This document shows, one piece after another, positions 56,754-64,000 of a stretch of 64,000 nt of DNA (its first letter is position 1; every line of letters starts with the position of its first letter). The notes under the pieces are model-generated. The model saw only the letters and a program-made list of their open reading frames with translations, was not told where the DNA came from and searched no databases. Where the stretch lies: contig NZ_JAHCSG010000001.1 of NCBI RefSeq assembly GCF_018474015.1, positions 248,001-312,000 of the forward strand. The letters are read 5' to 3'. Source of the stretch: Williamsia sp. CHRR-6 (GTDB lineage: Bacteria > Actinomycetota > Actinomycetes > Mycobacteriales > Mycobacteriaceae). The position numbers and the translations under genes were made by a program.

Positions 56754-58205
56754 TCAGACCGGCAACAGGTCGGCGATGACCCGACCGAGCTGGCCTGCGT
56801 TGCGGCACTCGTGCATCTCGATGATGGAGGCGTAGTTGTCGGCCACCGAGTCACCGCTGCCCCACAGGTCACGCGCCTCGGGGTTGAGCCAGTAGGCGTG
56901 GCGAGCCCGGTCGACCAGCGCGCGCAGCGCCTCGTAGCGGGCATCGTGGTAGTTGTTGCGACCGTCGCCGAGGATGAGCAGCGCACCGCGGTGGGTCAGC
57001 GAGTCGATGTGGTGTTCGGCGAAACCCGACAGCGCATGCCCGTAGTCGGAGTGACCGTCGCGAGTGATCAGGCGGGCGGTGCCCAGCATCTGCCCCACCG
57101 CGCCGGCGATGTCGATGTCGTCGGGATTGCGCGCGAAGAAGTCGGTCACCTCGTCGACGCTGTCGACGAAGGCGAACACCCGGACCGCTGAGAAGTGTTG
57201 GCGCAGGGCGTACACCAACTGCAACGTGAACTGCGAGAAACCCGACACCGAACCGGAGACGTCACACATGATCACCAGCTCGGGCCGAGCTGGCCGGGGT
57301 CGCGCGTAGATCAACTCGACCGGGATACCGCCGGTGGACATCGAGGCGCGCATCGTCTTGCGCACATCGACCACTCCGCGCCGGGCCCGCCTGCGCCGCA
57401 CCTCGAGCTTGGCGGCCAACAGCCGCGCGAGCGGATCGATCGTACGCCGCAGAGCCGCCATCTCGGCTCGCCCCGCGGCCAGGAACTCGATGTGTTCGGG
57501 CAGCGTGGGCACCCCGTATTCGGCGACCTGCTCGCGCCCTTTGCGCTCGGCCATCCGGCGCCGCGTCTCGGCCCCCACCAGCTCGCCGAACCGGTCGACC
57601 CGACCGGCAGCCGAACGTCGATAGCGAGCCTGGGTACCACCCTCGGCATCGCCCGCCGCGGCGGCCATCGCCGCGGCGATGGCCGCGATCAACGTCTGCG
57701 GCCGCACGGTCGACATCACCTCATAGGTGGAGAACGCAGGCCCGCGCGCCGACTGGTAGCCGCCGACCTGATCGACGATCTGCGAGATCATCGCAGCCAG
57801 CCGCCCGTCGTTCTCCGCGGTGTCATCGGCCAACATCTGCGCCACTGCCTGACGTACGCCCTCGACGTCGAGGCGGCCATCTGGTCGGGTCGGTAGTTCG
57901 TCCGCGCCCGAGAGTTTGCCGGCACCAGCCGGGAACCACAGGTCGAACACGGCATCGAACACCGGTCGCTGGCCCTGATCGGAGATCAGGGTGCACGCCA
58001 GACCTTCTCGAAAGCTGCTGCGGTCCAGCAGGTTCAACACCTCGGTGGCCGATGCGGCGTCGATCAGGGCCGCCGGCCCCACCACGATCCCCCGCCCCCG
58101 CAGATCCTCGACGAAACCGGTGAGGTGCCCGACGAGATGATCTGGGGCCCAACCGGTTCCGGCGGCGGTACGACCCGAGCGGAACGGGCCCAACGGTGAG
58201 GTCAT
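56754..58205 (-). CDS. VWA-domain protein, CoxE-like
   Basis: 483 residues. The C-terminal VWA domain has an intact MIDAS, VIMCDVSGSVSGFS, with a downstream GDGRNNYHD. The N-terminal helical half has no known motif. Overlaps the MoxR gene by 4 bp. MoxR-VWA pairs act as metal- or cofactor-insertion or complex-assembly chaperones. The client is unknown. Rv2425c-like. Confidence 0.88.
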   Translation of the reverse strand: MTSPLGPFRSGRTAAGTGWAPDHLVGHLTGFVEDLRGRGIVVGPAALIDAASATEVLNLLDRSSFREGLACTLISDQGQRPVFDAVFDLWFPAGAGKLSGADELPTRPDGRLDVEGVRQAVAQMLADDTAENDGRLAAMISQIVDQVGGYQSARGPAFSTYEVMSTVRPQTLIAAIAAAMAAAAGDAEGGTQARYRRSAAGRVDRFGELVGAETRRRMAERKGREQVAEYGVPTLPEHIEFLAAGRAEMAALRRTIDPLARLLAAKLEVRRRRARRGVVDVRKTMRASMSTGGIPVELIYARPRPARPELVIMCDVSGSVSGFSQFTLQLVYALRQHFSAVRVFAFVDSVDEVTDFFARNPDDIDIAGAVGQMLGTARLITRDGHSDYGHALSGFAEHHIDSLTHRGALLILGDGRNNYHDARYEALRALVDRARHAYWLNPEARDLWGSGDSVADNYASIIEMHECRNAGQLGRVIADLLPV

Positions 58206-59119
58206 CGATCCAGCTTCAGCTCCGCGGCCGCAGTGGCGAGGTCTGGGCGATGTTTGAGGACCACCCCGAGGGTGCGAGAGAGCAGGTCGTCGTCGAGTCG
58301 GGCCCGGGGCTGTTCCCCGATCCCCAACGCCAACAACGTGTTACCCCAGTCGATGGTCTCGGCCACCGACGGCTTCTTGCGCAGGTCGAGGGTGCGCAAC
58401 ACCCCGATGATCCGCACCATCTCCTTGGCCAACGACTCCGGAAGGCCGGGTACCCGCGAGGCCAGGATGGCCCGTTCGCGTTCGGCGTCGGGGAAGTCGA
58501 TGTAGAGGTAGAGGCACCGTCGCTTGAGGGCCTCGGAGAGTTCGCGGGTGGCGTTGGAGGTCAGCAGCACGATCGGACGCCGGGTGGCCACCACGGTTCC
58601 CATCTCCGGAATGGTCACGGCGAAGTCGCTGAGCACCTCGAGCAGCAGACCCTCCACGTCGACATCGGCCTTGTCCACCTCGTCGATGAGCAACACGGTG
58701 GGCTCGGTGCGCGAGATAGCCCGCAGCAGCGGACGCGGCAGCAGGAACTCCTCGGAGAAGATGTCGGCCTTGGTCTCGTCCCAGCCGCGTTGCCCGGTGG
58801 ACTGGATGTGCAGGATCTGCTTGGCGTGGTTCCACTCGTAGAGCGCGCGCGCCTCGTCGATGCCCTCGTAGCACTGCAGCCGCACCAGCTCGGCGGCCGT
58901 GGTCGTGGCGATCGCGCGCGCCAACTCGGTCTTGCCCACGCCGGCCGGACCTTCGACGAGCAACGGTTTGCCCAACCGATCACCGAGGAAGACCGCGGTG
59001 GAGGTCGGGGTGTCGGCGAGGTAGCCGGTGGCGGCCAGTCGGGTGGTGACGTCGTCGGTGTCGGCGAAGACCGGTTGAACACCGGGCCCGCTGAGGCCGA
59101 TCGGAGACGGGTTGCTCAT
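58202..59119 (-). CDS. MoxR-family AAA+ ATPase
   Basis: 305 residues from ATG 59119, which overlaps the proA stop by 4 bp. Walker A is [13 protein letters not shown], Walker [12 protein letters not shown], sensor 1 [12 protein letters not shown]. Partner of the VWA protein encoded directly downstream. Rv2426c-like. Confidence 0.93.
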   Translation of the reverse strand: MSNPSPIGLSGPGVQPVFADTDDVTTRLAATGYLADTPTSTAVFLGDRLGKPLLVEGPAGVGKTELARAIATTTAAELVRLQCYEGIDEARALYEWNHAKQILHIQSTGQRGWDETKADIFSEEFLLPRPLLRAISRTEPTVLLIDEVDKADVDVEGLLLEVLSDFAVTIPEMGTVVATRRPIVLLTSNATRELSEALKRRCLYLYIDFPDAERERAILASRVPGLPESLAKEMVRIIGVLRTLDLRKKPSVAETIDWGNTLLALGIGEQPRARLDDDLLSRTLGVVLKHRPDLATAAAELKLDR

Positions 59120-60438
59120 GGTCGCGTCTGCCCCTGTCCCCACACGATCCACTTGGTGGAGGTCAGCTCCGGCAGACCCATCGGACCGCGCGCGTGCAGT
59201 TTCTGGGTGGAGATGCCGATCTCGGCGCCGAAGCCGAACTGTTCACCGTCGGTGAACGCAGTGGAGGCGTTGACCATCACCGCTGCGGCGTCGACCCGGT
59301 CGGTGAACTCGGTCGCGGTGGCGATGTCGTCGGTGATGACCGCTTCGGTGTGGCCGGTGCCGTAGGTGTCGATGTGATCGATGGCCGCGTCGAGGCCGTC
59401 GACGACCTTCATCGCGATGTCCAGGGTCAGGTACTCCTGCGACCAGTCGTCCTCGGTGGCCGCGATCATGCCCGCCTCGTCACCGTGGATGGTGACCCCA
59501 TGAGCCTGCAGCGCGGAGATGAGTTGCGGCAGTGCGGTGTCGGCGATGGCCGCATCGACCAAGACGGTCTCGGCGGTGTTGCACACACTGGGTCGTCGGG
59601 TCTTGGAGTTGACGATCACCCGCTCGGCGACGGCGAGGTCGGCGGTGGCCGAGACGTAGACGTGGCAGTTGCCGGTGCCGGTCTCGATGGTGGGCACCAC
59701 CGCATCGCGTACCACCGACTCGATCAGCCCGGCCCCACCGCGCGGGATCACCACGTCCACCAGACCCCTGGCCCGGATCAATGCAGTGACGCTGGAGCGG
59801 TCCGAACTGGGCAGCAGCGCAACACAATCGGCGGGCAGGTCGGCGGCGATCAACGCCTCGCGCAGTACGCCGACCAACGCTGCATTCGAGTCCGCCGCCG
59901 ACGACGACCCACGCAGCAGCACCGCATTGCCAGACTTCAGCGCGATGCCGAAGGCGTCGACGGTGACGTTGGGACGGGCCTCGTAGACCATTCCGATGAC
60001 GCCCAGGGGAACGCGGACCTGGCGCAGCACCAACCCGTTGGGCAGGGTCTTGCCCGCGAGCACGTCACCGATCGGATCGGGCAACCCGGCCACCTGACGC
60101 AGGCCGTCGGCGATGCCCGCCACTCGCTCCTCGGTCAGGGCCAGCCGGTCGAGCAGGCTCTCCGACGTCCCGGCGGCCACCGCCCGCTCGAGGTCGACTG
60201 CATTGGCCGCGAGGATGGCTGCGGTCCCCGCGATCAGCCGGTCGGCCGCATCGTGGAGCACCGCATTCTTGGTGGCGGTGGTCTGTCGAGCCAGGATTCG
60301 GGCCGCGGTCCGAGCGGCGCGGGCGGCGGTGTGCACTGCGGCGGTCACGGCGTCGGTGTCGGGGTTCAACGGATCGGGGCCGACATCGGCCGGGTCGCGA
60401 TCGCCTGCGCGCTGGGCATCAGCGGTGGGTGCGCTCAT
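59116..60438 (-). CDS. proA: Gamma-glutamyl phosphate reductase
   Basis: 440 residues. It makes glutamate semialdehyde from gamma-glutamyl phosphate with NADPH in proline synthesis. The catalytic cysteine is in [15 protein letters not shown], and [16 protein letters not shown] and [10 protein letters not shown] are family features. proB is not in the window. The N-terminus has about 25 extra residues. Confidence 0.96.
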   Translation of the reverse strand: MSAPTADAQRAGDRDPADVGPDPLNPDTDAVTAAVHTAARAARTAARILARQTTATKNAVLHDAADRLIAGTAAILAANAVDLERAVAAGTSESLLDRLALTEERVAGIADGLRQVAGLPDPIGDVLAGKTLPNGLVLRQVRVPLGVIGMVYEARPNVTVDAFGIALKSGNAVLLRGSSSAADSNAALVGVLREALIAADLPADCVALLPSSDRSSVTALIRARGLVDVVIPRGGAGLIESVVRDAVVPTIETGTGNCHVYVSATADLAVAERVIVNSKTRRPSVCNTAETVLVDAAIADTALPQLISALQAHGVTIHGDEAGMIAATEDDWSQEYLTLDIAMKVVDGLDAAIDHIDTYGTGHTEAVITDDIATATEFTDRVDAAAVMVNASTAFTDGEQFGFGAEIGISTQKLHARGPMGLPELTSTKWIVWGQGQTRP

Positions 60439-60498
60439 CCAGCCAGCCTAACGGGATCGGTCACGGCGTCGGCGACGGCGCGTGGAGATACGCCCGCA

Positions 60499-61203
60499 TC
60501 AGCACCGCCGTAGCGCGCGCTGCAGGACCGCCACCGAGGCAGCGTCCACCGACAACCGGTAGGTCGCGGTGACGGTCACGAACTGCACCGCGTACTGGCA
60601 GGCGAACGTGGTGGCCCGCGGCATCCACGACGACGGCGGGGAGTCGCCTTTGTCCTGGTTCGACGGCCCGTCGACGGCGACGAGGTTGGCGGGGTCGTTG
60701 GCGAATCGGGCGCGCAGCGACGCCGACCAGTGCGAGGCCCCCATGTCCCAGGCGTAGGACAGCGCGACGATGTGGTCGATCTGCACGTCGGCGCCGCTGC
60801 CCCGGCCACGTCGGAACGCAATCCAGGCTCCGGTGTACGGGCTGCGCAATTCGCCTTCGGCCACCGCACGGCCGCACGAGCTGAGCGCCACATAGGTCTT
60901 GTCCGACAGATCTCTCTCGAGGATGTCGTTGCGGGTGTCGCACCCGTTGCCCGCAGCTTGAGCGTCGGTCTCGTCGGTCCAGGCGGCTCCGAATGCGGCG
61001 CGGTCGTAGTCGCGGTCGTGCACCCGCTGCGGCAGTCTCGGTAGCGACACCAGCGCAGAACGCGCCGCCGCCACCCGCTCGGTGGGCACCCGAGCGCCGG
61101 TGTGCGACGTCGGCGTCACCGTCCCGACAGCGACCACCACCGAGACGGCCGCGAAACCCACCAGCGCGATCCACGTGCGGATGGTTATCGGCCGTCGACC
61201 CAT
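60499..61203 (-). CDS. Exported HNH-family endonuclease (DUF1524 type)
   Basis: 234 residues. An N-terminal basic stretch and hydrophobic segment (TIRTWIALVGFAAVSVVVAV) make a signal peptide or anchor. The nuclease domain has the HNH-type core QIDHIVALSYAWDMGASHW and later DPANLVAVDGPSNQDKGD. Such proteins are common secreted nucleases in actinobacteria, possibly for extracellular DNA degradation. It lies between recG and proA, with no immunity gene visible. Confidence 0.85.
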   Translation of the reverse strand: MGRRPITIRTWIALVGFAAVSVVVAVGTVTPTSHTGARVPTERVAAARSALVSLPRLPQRVHDRDYDRAAFGAAWTDETDAQAAGNGCDTRNDILERDLSDKTYVALSSCGRAVAEGELRSPYTGAWIAFRRGRGSGADVQIDHIVALSYAWDMGASHWSASLRARFANDPANLVAVDGPSNQDKGDSPPSSWMPRATTFACQYAVQFVTVTATYRLSVDAASVAVLQRALRRC

Positions 61204-61299
61204 GGCTGCCCCCCTGCCGCACGCACGTCCGTCTGCAATCGGTCACTGATTGGACGTGGGCCGACCGCGACCGGTTCCACCGGACGCGGGAACTCCAGG

Positions 61300-63555
61300 T
61301 CAGGACTTTTCGAGATACTGCGCGCGCGTCGTGCCCAGCATGGCCTCGACGAGTTCGATGAGTGCGGGATGCTCGGCCAGAGTCGGATCGGCGGCCACGA
61401 TGCTGGTGGCCAGCGCGCGCGCGTCGGTGATGATCTCGGCGTCGTCGAGCAGCGACAGGAAGCGCAGCGAGGTGGTCATGCCCGACTGGGCAGCCCCCAA
61501 CACATCGCCCTCGCGCCGCTGCATGAGATCGATTCGGGCCAACTCGAATCCGTCGATGGTGCCGGCGACTGCCTGCAGACGGGCGATCGACGGCGAACCC
61601 TCGGCCAGCGACGTACGCAGGAAGCAGATCCCGGGCAGCCCACCCCGCCCGACCCGACCCCGCAGCTGATGGAGCTGGCTCACACCGAAACGCTCGGCGT
61701 CGACGATGACCATCGTGGTGGCGTTGTGTACGTCGACACCCACCTCGACGACCGTCGTGGACACCAGGATGTCGATCTCGCCGCGGGTGAAGGCATCCAT
61801 CACCGCCGCCTTGTCCTCCGCCGGTAGCCGACCGTGCAGCAGGTCGATCCGATGACGACCGACCGTCGCGCCGGTGAGCTGATCGAGCATCTGCAGCGCC
61901 GAGGTCATCGGTGGACCGCTCGGCGGCTGCGCCTCGGGCTCGTCGTCGCCGATACGCGGACACACCACATAGACCTGGTGCCCGGCCATCACCTGCTCGT
62001 CGACGATCTCCCACAGGCGTCGTTCCCATTTCTCCTTGCGGGCGAACACCACGTTGGTGGAGATCGGTGCGCGTCCGGCGGGAAGCTCACGCAGGGTGGA
62101 GGTCTCGAGGTCGCCGTACACCGTCATGGCCACCGTGCGCGGGATCGGGGTTGCGGTCATGACCAGCATGTGCGGGATCAGACCGTCACGGCCCTTGTTG
62201 CGCAACGTGTCCCGCTGTTCCACGCCAAACCGGTGCTGTTCGTCGACCACGATCAGACCAAGGTCGAAGAACTCCACGTGGTCCTCGAGCAACGCATGGG
62301 TGCCGATCAGGATGCCCGCGGTGCCGGTCACCACCTCCAGCAACGTGTCACGTTTGGCTGCAGTCTTCATCGACCCGGTCAACAACGCCACCCGGGTGGC
62401 GCGCTCGGGTGCCCCCAGTTCACCGGCACACGCCAACAGACCCAGCATGGACCGTAGTGTCCGATGATGTTGTACTGCAAGCACTTCGGTGGGTGCCAGC
62501 AGTGCGCACTGGTAGCCGTTGTCGACCAACCTCAGCATGCACAACAACGCGGCCAGCGTCTTGCCCGAGCCCACCTCGCCCTGCAGCAGCCGGTTCATCG
62601 GCTCGCCCAGCGACAGGTCGGCGCAGATCTCCTGGATCACCGCGCTCTGCCCGGCGGTGAGGGTGAACGGCAGCTGCGCGATCATCGCGTCCTCGATGCC
62701 GTCGGCCACACGCTCGATGACCGGAGCACGATGACCCCGGTCGGCGCTGCGCCGTTGGGCCAGGCCCACCTGAAGAGCCAGCGCCTCATCGAATTTCAAA
62801 CGCTGGGTTGCCGATTCGATGTGCTCGGCGGTGTCGGGCAGGTGGATCAGCCGCAAGGCCTCGTCGGCCCCGATCAGCCCGCGCGCCTCCCGCTGCGCCG
62901 GGTCGAGCGGGTCGGCGATGGTGTCCACCTGCGCCAACACCTGACGCACCGCGGTCCAGATGTCCCAGGTCTGCAACGCACGAGTGGCCGGATAGACCGG
63001 TAGGAACGGCCGCAAGAACTCACTGCTGTCCAGGCGATCAGACTCCTGCGCACCCGAATCTGATCCGATCTCGGCGGCATCAGCCGAACCGGCCGCCATC
63101 GCGGTGAGCATTGCCGAACCGACCATCTCAACCCCAGATCCCGGCTCGGGCAACACCATCCAGTCAGGGTGGGTCAACTGCATCTCGTCCCGGAAGTAGC
63201 CCACCTCCCCCGACACCATGAACCGCACCCCGGTGGTCAACACACGGGCGATGCCGTACGGGTTGAAGAAGGTGACGCTGAAATTGCGGGTGCCGTCGTT
63301 TGCCTTGATGGACAGCAGCTTTCCCTTGCGGTTGCGCATCTGCCGCAGGTCGGCCTTGACGACCCGCGCCACCAACGTCACGTGCTCGCCCACCTCGGGG
63401 GCGCGCTGCGCCGACAGTTGACCCTGGCGCACATAGCGGTGTGGGACGTACCGCAGCAGTCCGCCGACCGTGCGCACCCCGATCTGCTCGGCGAACACGC
63501 CGGCGCGCTTCGCGCCCAGAACCGTTTCCAGGGAATCGAATTGACCGACGCTCAC
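61300..63555 (-). CDS. recG: ATP-dependent DNA helicase RecG
   Basis: 751 residues, full length. It remodels stalled forks and Holliday junctions. The N-terminal wedge OB domain has VGEHVTLVARVVKADLRQMR, split around TLVARVVK. The helicase motor has Walker A LLQGEVGSGKT, DEQHRFGVEQR (motif II) and GRVGRGG (motif VI). A low-complexity insert lies near 150-175. It overlaps the DAK-like gene by 4 bp. Confidence 0.96.
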   Translation of the reverse strand: MSVGQFDSLETVLGAKRAGVFAEQIGVRTVGGLLRYVPHRYVRQGQLSAQRAPEVGEHVTLVARVVKADLRQMRNRKGKLLSIKANDGTRNFSVTFFNPYGIARVLTTGVRFMVSGEVGYFRDEMQLTHPDWMVLPEPGSGVEMVGSAMLTAMAAGSADAAEIGSDSGAQESDRLDSSEFLRPFLPVYPATRALQTWDIWTAVRQVLAQVDTIADPLDPAQREARGLIGADEALRLIHLPDTAEHIESATQRLKFDEALALQVGLAQRRSADRGHRAPVIERVADGIEDAMIAQLPFTLTAGQSAVIQEICADLSLGEPMNRLLQGEVGSGKTLAALLCMLRLVDNGYQCALLAPTEVLAVQHHRTLRSMLGLLACAGELGAPERATRVALLTGSMKTAAKRDTLLEVVTGTAGILIGTHALLEDHVEFFDLGLIVVDEQHRFGVEQRDTLRNKGRDGLIPHMLVMTATPIPRTVAMTVYGDLETSTLRELPAGRAPISTNVVFARKEKWERRLWEIVDEQVMAGHQVYVVCPRIGDDEPEAQPPSGPPMTSALQMLDQLTGATVGRHRIDLLHGRLPAEDKAAVMDAFTRGEIDILVSTTVVEVGVDVHNATTMVIVDAERFGVSQLHQLRGRVGRGGLPGICFLRTSLAEGSPSIARLQAVAGTIDGFELARIDLMQRREGDVLGAAQSGMTTSLRFLSLLDDAEIITDARALATSIVAADPTLAEHPALIELVEAMLGTTRAQYLEKS

Positions 63556-64000
63556 TCCACCCCCACCTGCAGCACCTCACCGGGCTGGCCGGCCGGGTAG
63601 GCCACGAACTCCACCCCCGGATGCGCCAGCGCCACGTGCTCGCCCAGTGCGTCGATCACCCCGTCGGCGATGTCGGCTCCGGCCAGCACCGTCACCAGTT
63701 CCCCACCGGTGCTGAGCATCAGGTCGACCAGCGCGGTGGCTGCTGCGATCTGATCGGCTCCGATCACCAGGATGTCGACGCCGATCAGCCCGAGGTGGTC
63801 CCCCACCTCACACATGCCGGCGAGCGTCAACATCGGTTCGGTCGCGATCACCACCGACCCACGCCGGGTGGCGGCCGCTGCCTCGGCCATCGCGTAGGCA
63901 TCGGCGTCGGGAGCCGCGGCGATGTCATGGACGGCCAGAGCCGAAAGACACTGCACCATGGACAAAGTGGGCAGAAACACCACAGCGCGATGACGGGACC
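63552..64000 (-). CDS. DAK-phosphatase / FakA-like protein, 3' part
   Basis: The frame is open to the window end, so only about 148 C-terminal residues are visible. VVIATEPMLTLAGMCEVGDH and LMLSTGGELVTVLAGADIAD match the C-terminal part of DAK2/FakA-type proteins (Rv2974c-Rv2975c region), which sits before recG in related genomes. FakA proteins phosphorylate fatty acids bound to DegV-type FakB. The family call is tentative because the catalytic part is outside. Confidence 0.65.
   Translation of the reverse strand, partial: SRHRAVVFLPTLSMVQCLSALAVHDIAAAPDADAYAMAEAAAATRRGSVVIATEPMLTLAGMCEVGDHLGLIGVDILVIGADQIAAATALVDLMLSTGGELVTVLAGADIADGVIDALGEHVALAHPGVEFVAYPAGQPGEVLQVGVE

Noticed and set aside
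60461-62029. Long minus-strand open frame of 522 codons
   Set aside because: It is the out-of-frame shadow of recG and the HNH nuclease gene, and its translation is Arg/Gly/Ala-rich with no domain.

Overview
The window is about 64 kb of very GC-rich chromosome with densely packed genes, frequent GTG starts and many 4-bp ATGA/GTGA stop-start overlaps. Gene content and order follow the core chromosome of mycolic-acid actinobacteria (Mycobacteriales). From memory of the M. tuberculosis gene order, most of 4.2-60.4 kb parallels roughly Rv2342 to Rv2427c, without the PE/PPE genes or the mycobactin cluster. A Gordonia-like relative is my best guess. The sequence alone does not fix the genus, and I see no plasmid, phage, IS or CRISPR signature.

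Layout. (a) 1-4.2 kb: 3' part of a ThiF/nitroreductase fusion gene (Rv1355c/MoeY type), a polyprenyl-phosphate sugar transferase, a TetR regulator and a gene-poor stretch. (b) 4.2-10.2 kb: tRNA-Asn and tRNA-Met, a small membrane-anchored protein, dnaG, dgt, a cold-shock-domain protein and glyS. (c) 10.5-12.4 kb: the zinc-sensing pair SmtB/Zur and a GntR regulator. (d) 12.4-24.5 kb: a minus-strand housekeeping run of hrcA, dnaJ2, rsmE, a hydrolase, phoH, ybeY, a CBS transporter-like protein, a deaminase-like protein, era, a YhgE/Pip-type membrane protein, recO, uppS and an Rv2360c-like gene. (e) 24.7-34.3 kb: an Rv2375-like gene, hemW, then a complete assimilatory sulfur operon sirA-cysH-cysD-cysN, preceded by a short cysteine-codon leader ORF and nested hairpins. 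An HtrA-type protease, an orphan cysA and two tiny membrane proteins follow.

(f) 34.4-45.1 kb: a GH15 trehalase-like enzyme, a CDF metal transporter, a truncated GNAT-like ORF, an M3 peptidase, lepA, a TetR/FAD-monooxygenase pair with a clear operator, and a solitary PemK/MazF-like protein. (g) 45.2-48.8 kb: the three-gene ATP-grasp / alpha-E / transglutaminase operon. (h) 49-56.7 kb: rpsT, then holA, comEC, comEA, degV, octT, gpgP, rsfS and nadD. (i) 56.7-64 kb: VWA/MoxR pair, proA, an exported HNH nuclease, recG and the 3' part of a DAK-phosphatase-like gene cut by the window end.

Functional themes. Sulfate assimilation is the most coherent pathway: CysD/CysN make APS, CysH reduces it to sulfite, SirA reduces sulfite to sulfide, and CysA may energise sulfate import. 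The leader ORF suggests control by cysteine supply. The octT-gpgP pair points to methylglucose lipopolysaccharide-type synthesis. The best candidates for something incompletely described are the leader/attenuator before sirA, the 27-residue membrane peptide coupled to a 66-residue one, the leaderless monooxygenase promoter with its embedded operator, and the glutamine-tailed ATP-grasp operon.
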